8,200 nucleotides of DNA from NCBI GenBank assembly GCA_017430945.1, contig JAFRMB010000039.1, forward strand, positions 1 to 8,200, given 5' to 3'. Origin of the DNA: Clostridia bacterium (GTDB lineage Bacteria; Bacillota_A; Clostridia; Christensenellales; Aristaeellaceae). Below the pieces are notes generated by a model. It did no database searches and had not been told where the DNA came from. It saw only the letters and a list, made by a program, of their open reading frames with translations. The translations under genes were made by a program, and so were the position numbers. Each line of letters opens with the position of its first letter. Position 1 is the stretch's first letter. Shown one piece after another: positions 5,116 to 8,200 of this stretch.

Positions 5116-6042
5116 TCAGATGTCCAGATAATTCAGCGACACCCAGCCGCTCTTTTTGCCCACGGTCACCTTCGCCCAGTTGCCGGAGATGGAGGTGACG
5201 GTCACCAGCGTTCCGTAGCCCAGGCTGCCGGTGATCTTGCCGTTCGCGCTGGCGCGCAGGTTCAGGCTGGAGGCCGTGACCGTGGCGTCCGCGCCGGATC
5301 CGATGTAGGTGCGCGACACCCAGCCGGTCGTGCCGCCGAAGGTCCTGACCTTCGCCCAGTTGCCGGAGGTGCTGACCAGCTTGAGCGGCGTATCCCAGCC
5401 CAGCGAACGGATCAGGTCGTAGCCGGTGCCCGCGCCGGTGCGCATGTTCAGCGAGGTGGCGGTGACGTGGTACACGCCGGTGCCGCCGGAGGCGGTGGAG
5501 CTGCTGCTCTTCTTCTTGCTCTTTTCCTTGCCCTTATCCTTGCCGCCGGAGGACGAGGGCGCGCTGCCGCCGATGTAGCTCGCCTTGATCCATCCGGTCT
5601 TGCCGGTCGAGGACACGCGGACCTTCGCCCAGTCGTCTTCGGTGTAGAGCACCTTGACCTTCGAGCCGTCCTTCACCTTGCCCTTGCTGGAATAGCTGCC
5701 GCCGGGGCCGGAGCGCATGGTGGGGGTGCCGTCGATCAGCTTGTAGCCGGTGCCCAGCTTCTTGGTCGTGCCGTCGATGTACTTGGTCTTGATCCAGCCG
5801 ACCTTGTTCGACGCGGTCTTGACCTTGCTCCAGATGCCGTCGGTGTCGAGCTGGGTGACCTTGTCGCCGTGATGGACGTAGCCCTTGACGCCGTACTCCT
5901 TGCCGGGGCCCTTGCGCAGGTTCATCGTGCCGTCGCCGGTGGATGAGATGTAGATGGTCTTTTTTCCGTCCGCCAGCGCGGCGCCCGGCAGCACGGCCGC
6001 CAGCAGCGTCACCGCCAGCAGGATCGCGATCAGTTTTTTCAT
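5116..6042 (-). CDS. Secreted protein with four SH3 domains
   Basis: A 308-aa exported protein. ATG 6040-6042 is chosen over a start 25 codons upstream because AAAAGGAG precedes it and it begins a signal peptide, MKKLIAILLAVTLLAAVLPG, cleaved near ALA-DG (residue 24). Four SH3b repeats follow at about 28-89, 96-157, 190-247 and 253-306. Each has an N(L/M)R or TMR opening, a GxW(A/S)KV or DDWAKV core, and a closing GW(I/V)-x3-Y. Repeats 1-2 and 3-4 are separated by a Ser/Gly/Lys linker (158-188). The protein ends right after the last SH3 domain, so it consists only of SH3 domains with no enzyme domain and lacks the C-terminal domain of its two neighbours. SH3b arrays typically bind peptidoglycan cross-bridges or wall polymers, so a cell-surface adaptor or wall-binding role is likely but unproven. 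The gene has its own leader with a GC-rich hairpin. Confidence 0.87.
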   Translation of the reverse strand: MKKLIAILLAVTLLAAVLPGAALADGKKTIYISSTGDGTMNLRKGPGKEYGVKGYVHHGDKVTQLDTDGIWSKVKTASNKVGWIKTKYIDGTTKKLGTGYKLIDGTPTMRSGPGGSYSSKGKVKDGSKVKVLYTEDDWAKVRVSSTGKTGWIKASYIGGSAPSSSGGKDKGKEKSKKKSSSSTASGGTGVYHVTATSLNMRTGAGTGYDLIRSLGWDTPLKLVSTSGNWAKVRTFGGTTGWVSRTYIGSGADATVTASSLNLRASANGKITGSLGYGTLVTVTSISGNWAKVTVGKKSGWVSLNYLDI

Positions 6043-6072
6043 GGCGTATTCACTCCTTTTGAGAAGATGCTC

Positions 6073-6107
6073 GGCGCGCGGGGACGGGCTTCGCCCCGCT
6101 GCGCGCC
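6073..6107 (-). promoter_or_regulatory. GC-rich leader hairpin before the four-SH3 gene
   Basis: The outer stem GGCGCGC/GCGCGCC (6101-6107 with 6073-6079) and inner stem GGGC/GCCC around GAA form a long imperfect hairpin about 30 bases before the start codon. There is no U run. A weak GATAT-type -10 may lie at 6109-6116, but no promoter is convincing. Confidence 0.45.
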
Positions 6108-6155
6108 CCATATCCATTTGACGCGATGCCGCCCCATAAAAGTTCCCTGACCGGC

Positions 6156-6189
6156 AAAAAAAGGGAGCGGACGCCGGTGCGCCGCTCCC
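6156..6189 (-). terminator. Rho-independent terminator of alaS
   Basis: The minus-strand stem GGGAGCGG/CCGCTCCC (6182-6189 with 6163-6170) encloses an inner CGC/GCG pairing. Seven U follow at 6156-6162. It starts 21 bases after the alaS stop, which confirms that the gene ends there and has not been cut by a frameshift. Confidence 0.92.
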
Positions 6190-6210
6190 CGGATCTTCGA
6201 TCGATCGCCG

Positions 6211-8166
6211 TCATTCCCCGATCGTGGCCTTGATGCGGCGCACGCCGGCGGACGAAGCCTCTTCCTTCTTGATCTTGAAGGACTTGAGGTCGCCGGTATT
6301 GCTCGCGTGCGGGCCGCCGCAGATCTCTTTGGAGAAGGGGCCCATCGTGTAGACCTTCACGCGCTCGCCGTACTTGGATTCGAACAGGCCGATGGCGCCC
6401 TGCTCCTTGGCTTCGGCGACGGTCATCTCCTCGCAGGTGATGGGCGCGCCGGCCTGGATGTATTCGTTGACCAGGCGCTCGACCTCGGCCTTCTCCTCTT
6501 CGGTCATCTTGCGGCCGAACGAGAAGTCGAAGCGCAGACGCTCGGGGGTGATGTTGGAGCCCTTCTGTGCGACCTCGGGGCCCAGCACCTTGCGCAGCGC
6601 GGCGTGCAGCAGGTGGGTGGCGGTGTGCAGCTTCGTGGTCTGCTCGCTGTGGTCCTGGAGCCCGCCCTTGAAGCGCTGCTCGGCGCCGGCATGGCTGTTC
6701 TCCTGGTGCTTCTTGAAGCGCTCCTGGAAGCCCTCGGTGTCCACTTCGATGCCCTTCTCCGCGGCCAGCTCACAGGTGAGCTCCACCGGGAAGCCGTAGG
6801 TGTCGTAGAGCTTGAACGCGGCGCGGCCGTCCATCTTTTCGGTGGTCTTCAGCAGGGCGTCGATGGCGGCGTCTTCGATGCTGCCGTCCTTCACCTGCTC
6901 GATGAGCGGCTTGTTCTCGGGGCTGGGGGGCAGCTGGCGGAGCGCAGCGGCCACGGCCTCGGGATCGGTCCGGTCCGCCTTCAGGGCGGTGAAGGCCTCG
7001 CGCTTTTTCATCATGTTGCCGTAGACCTTGTCGAACTCCGCGACGCCCTTTTTGAGCGTGCGCTGGAAGCGCTCCTCTTCGAGCTTCAGCTGCTCCAGGA
7101 TGTGGGCGGCGTTGCGCTCGAGCTCGGGATACACGTCCTTGTACTGGTCGATGATGACCTGGGCGATCTCGCAGGTGAAGCCGGCGGGCATGCCCAGCTT
7201 CATGCCGTGGCGCACGGCGCGGCGGATCAGGCGGCGCAGCACGTAGCCCTGGTCCACGTTGGAGGGGGTCACGCCGCGGTCGTCGCCGATGATGAAGGTG
7301 GCGGTGCGCATGTGGTCGGAGATGATGCGGATGGCGCGGGTGGTCTGTTCGTCCTCGCCGTATTTCTTGCCGGAGAGCTCCTCGATCCTGCCGATGATGC
7401 GCGCGAAGATCTCGGTCTCATACACGGAATCCGCGCCCATCAGCACGCAGTAGGTGCGCTCCAGGCCCATGCCGGTATCCACGTTCTGCTGCTTCAGCGG
7501 GACGAACGTGCCGTCGGCCTTCTTTTCGTACTGCATGAACACGTCGTTCCAGATCTCGAGGTAACGGCCGCAGGAGCAGGCGGGCGAGCAATCCGGGCCG
7601 CAGGGCGGCTGATCGCGTATGATGAACATCTCGGAGTCCGGGCCGCAGGGGCCGGTGATGCCGGCGGGGCCCCACCAGTTGTGCTTCTTGGGCAGGTAGA
7701 ACAGGTGCCCGTCCTTCACGCCCTGGGCGCGCCACAGATCGGCGGCCTCCTCGTCGCGGGGCGCGTCCTGATCGCCCTCGAACACCGTGAAGGCCAGCTT
7801 ATCGGGGTCCAGGCCCAGCCAGTCGGGGCTCGTCAGGAACTCCCAGCTCCAGGCGATCATGTCCTTCTTGAAGTAGTCGCCCAGGGACCAGTTGCCCAGC
7901 ATCTCGAAGAACGTCAGGTGGCTCGCGTCGCCGACTTCATCGATGTCGCCGGTGCGGATGCACTTCTGCACGTCCGTCAGACGCGTGCCCATCGGGTGCT
8001 TCTCGCCCATCAGATAGGGCACCAGCGGGTGCATGCCGGCGGTGGTGAACAGCACGGTGGGGTCGTTCTCGGGGATGACCGATGCGGACGGGATGCGGGC
8101 GTGGCCCTTCTCCTCGAAGAAACGGAGGAACAGGCTGCGCAGATCGTTTGCGGATTTGATGTTCAT
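6211..8166 (-). CDS. alaS: Alanyl-tRNA synthetase, short form without the C-Ala domain
   Basis: A cytoplasmic class II synthetase that charges tRNA-Ala with alanine using ATP. ATG 8164-8166 is preceded by AGGAGGG at five to six bases. The aminoacylation domain covers about 1-240, with FFEMLGNWSLGDYFKKD (86-102, motif 2 region) and GPCGPDSEMF (172-181). A tRNA-binding middle domain follows, with GYVLRRLIRRAVRHG at 307-321. The editing domain has its zinc ligands intact: H514 and H518 in HTATH, C616 and H620 in CGGPH. It therefore should still clear mischarged Ser/Gly-tRNA. Four cysteines (189, 193, 197, 199) in an insertion of the catalytic domain may bind metal. Two oddities: about 60 extra residues (381-443) between the middle domain and the FKLYDTYGFP segment, and a stop right after GVRRIKATIGE, where most bacterial AlaRS (about 870 aa) continue into a coiled coil and C-Ala. 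At 651 aa it resembles the short AlaRS I recall from candidate phyla radiation bacteria and some clostridia. Confidence 0.96.
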   Translation of the reverse strand: MNIKSANDLRSLFLRFFEEKGHARIPSASVIPENDPTVLFTTAGMHPLVPYLMGEKHPMGTRLTDVQKCIRTGDIDEVGDASHLTFFEMLGNWSLGDYFKKDMIAWSWEFLTSPDWLGLDPDKLAFTVFEGDQDAPRDEEAADLWRAQGVKDGHLFYLPKKHNWWGPAGITGPCGPDSEMFIIRDQPPCGPDCSPACSCGRYLEIWNDVFMQYEKKADGTFVPLKQQNVDTGMGLERTYCVLMGADSVYETEIFARIIGRIEELSGKKYGEDEQTTRAIRIISDHMRTATFIIGDDRGVTPSNVDQGYVLRRLIRRAVRHGMKLGMPAGFTCEIAQVIIDQYKDVYPELERNAAHILEQLKLEEERFQRTLKKGVAEFDKVYGNMMKKREAFTALKADRTDPEAVAAALRQLPPSPENKPLIEQVKDGSIEDAAIDALLKTTEKMDGRAAFKLYDTYGFPVELTCELAAEKGIEVDTEGFQERFKKHQENSHAGAEQRFKGGLQDHSEQTTKLHTATHLLHAALRKVLGPEVAQKGSNITPERLRFDFSFGRKMTEEEKAEVERLVNEYIQAGAPITCEEMTVAEAKEQGAIGLFESKYGERVKVYTMGPFSKEICGGPHASNTGDLKSFKIKKEEASSAGVRRIKATIGE

Positions 8167-8200
8167 GGAAACCCTCCTGTGATTTGACGTGGCAGCGCGC
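8167..8200 (-). other. Start of the alaS leader
   Basis: Only the ribosome binding site (AGGAGGG, about 8171-8177) and about 20 further bases lie in the window. Any promoter or T-box leader would lie beyond the right edge. Confidence 0.6.

Noticed and set aside
3154..5946. Plus-strand open frames of 261, 299 and 345 codons opposite the SH3 genes
   Set aside because: All are antisense to genes with signal peptides, ribosome binding sites and SH3 motifs, and they show biased shadow composition.
6043..6117. A 25-codon N-terminal extension of the four-SH3 protein
   Set aside because: It runs through the GC-rich leader hairpin. The internal MKK start has AAAAGGAG and a signal peptide.
6043..6210. 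A frameshifted C-Ala domain downstream of the alaS stop
   Set aside because: A strong terminator begins about 20 bases after the stop and the short remaining sequence encodes nothing like C-Ala in any frame.
6307..8187. A 626-codon open frame on the plus strand
   Set aside because: It is the antisense shadow of alaS, with repetitive Leu/Gly/Ala/Val sequence and no recognisable domain.

Overview
The window is about 65% GC. Every gene I can support is on the minus strand, so transcription runs from right to left. The codon bias, AGGAGG-type ribosome binding sites, TATAAT promoters, rho-independent terminators and the Lys-rich signal peptides of the secreted proteins suggest a high-GC member of the Bacillota, probably a gut-type clostridium. 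Christensenellales is a guess I cannot test from sequence alone.

From right to left, 6211-8166 encodes a complete but short alanyl-tRNA synthetase, ending in a strong terminator. Next come three separate genes for secreted SH3-domain proteins: 308 aa at 5116-6042 with four SH3 repeats, 367 aa at 3882-4985 with two SH3 repeats plus a C-terminal domain, and 215 aa at 3061-3708 with one SH3 plus the same C-terminal domain. Two of the three have clear terminators. All three have a GC-rich hairpin in the leader, so they look like independently transcribed paralogues. Then comes a two-gene operon at 757-2823: a PurF-like phosphoribosyltransferase whose glutaminase half appears dead, followed by a LUD (DUF162) protein. 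It has an extended -10 promoter upstream and a terminator downstream.

The left end is different. At 387-542 a promoter, ribosome binding site and lipoprotein signal peptide begin a gene that is cut off within about 50 codons. At about 413-425 the sequence changes abruptly into the C-terminal end of an OppB/DppB-type peptide ABC permease (215-418), followed by the start of OppC/DppC (1-200). Composition drops to about 50% GC across this point. I read it as a deletion or insertion breakpoint, or an assembly chimera.

The observations most worth following are the C-terminal domain shared by the two adjacent SH3 proteins, the PurF homologue lacking all its glutaminase residues and paired with a LUD protein, the AlaRS lacking C-Ala and carrying an extra internal segment, and the breakpoint near 418. 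I found no CRISPR array, tRNA, rRNA, transposase or phage gene.
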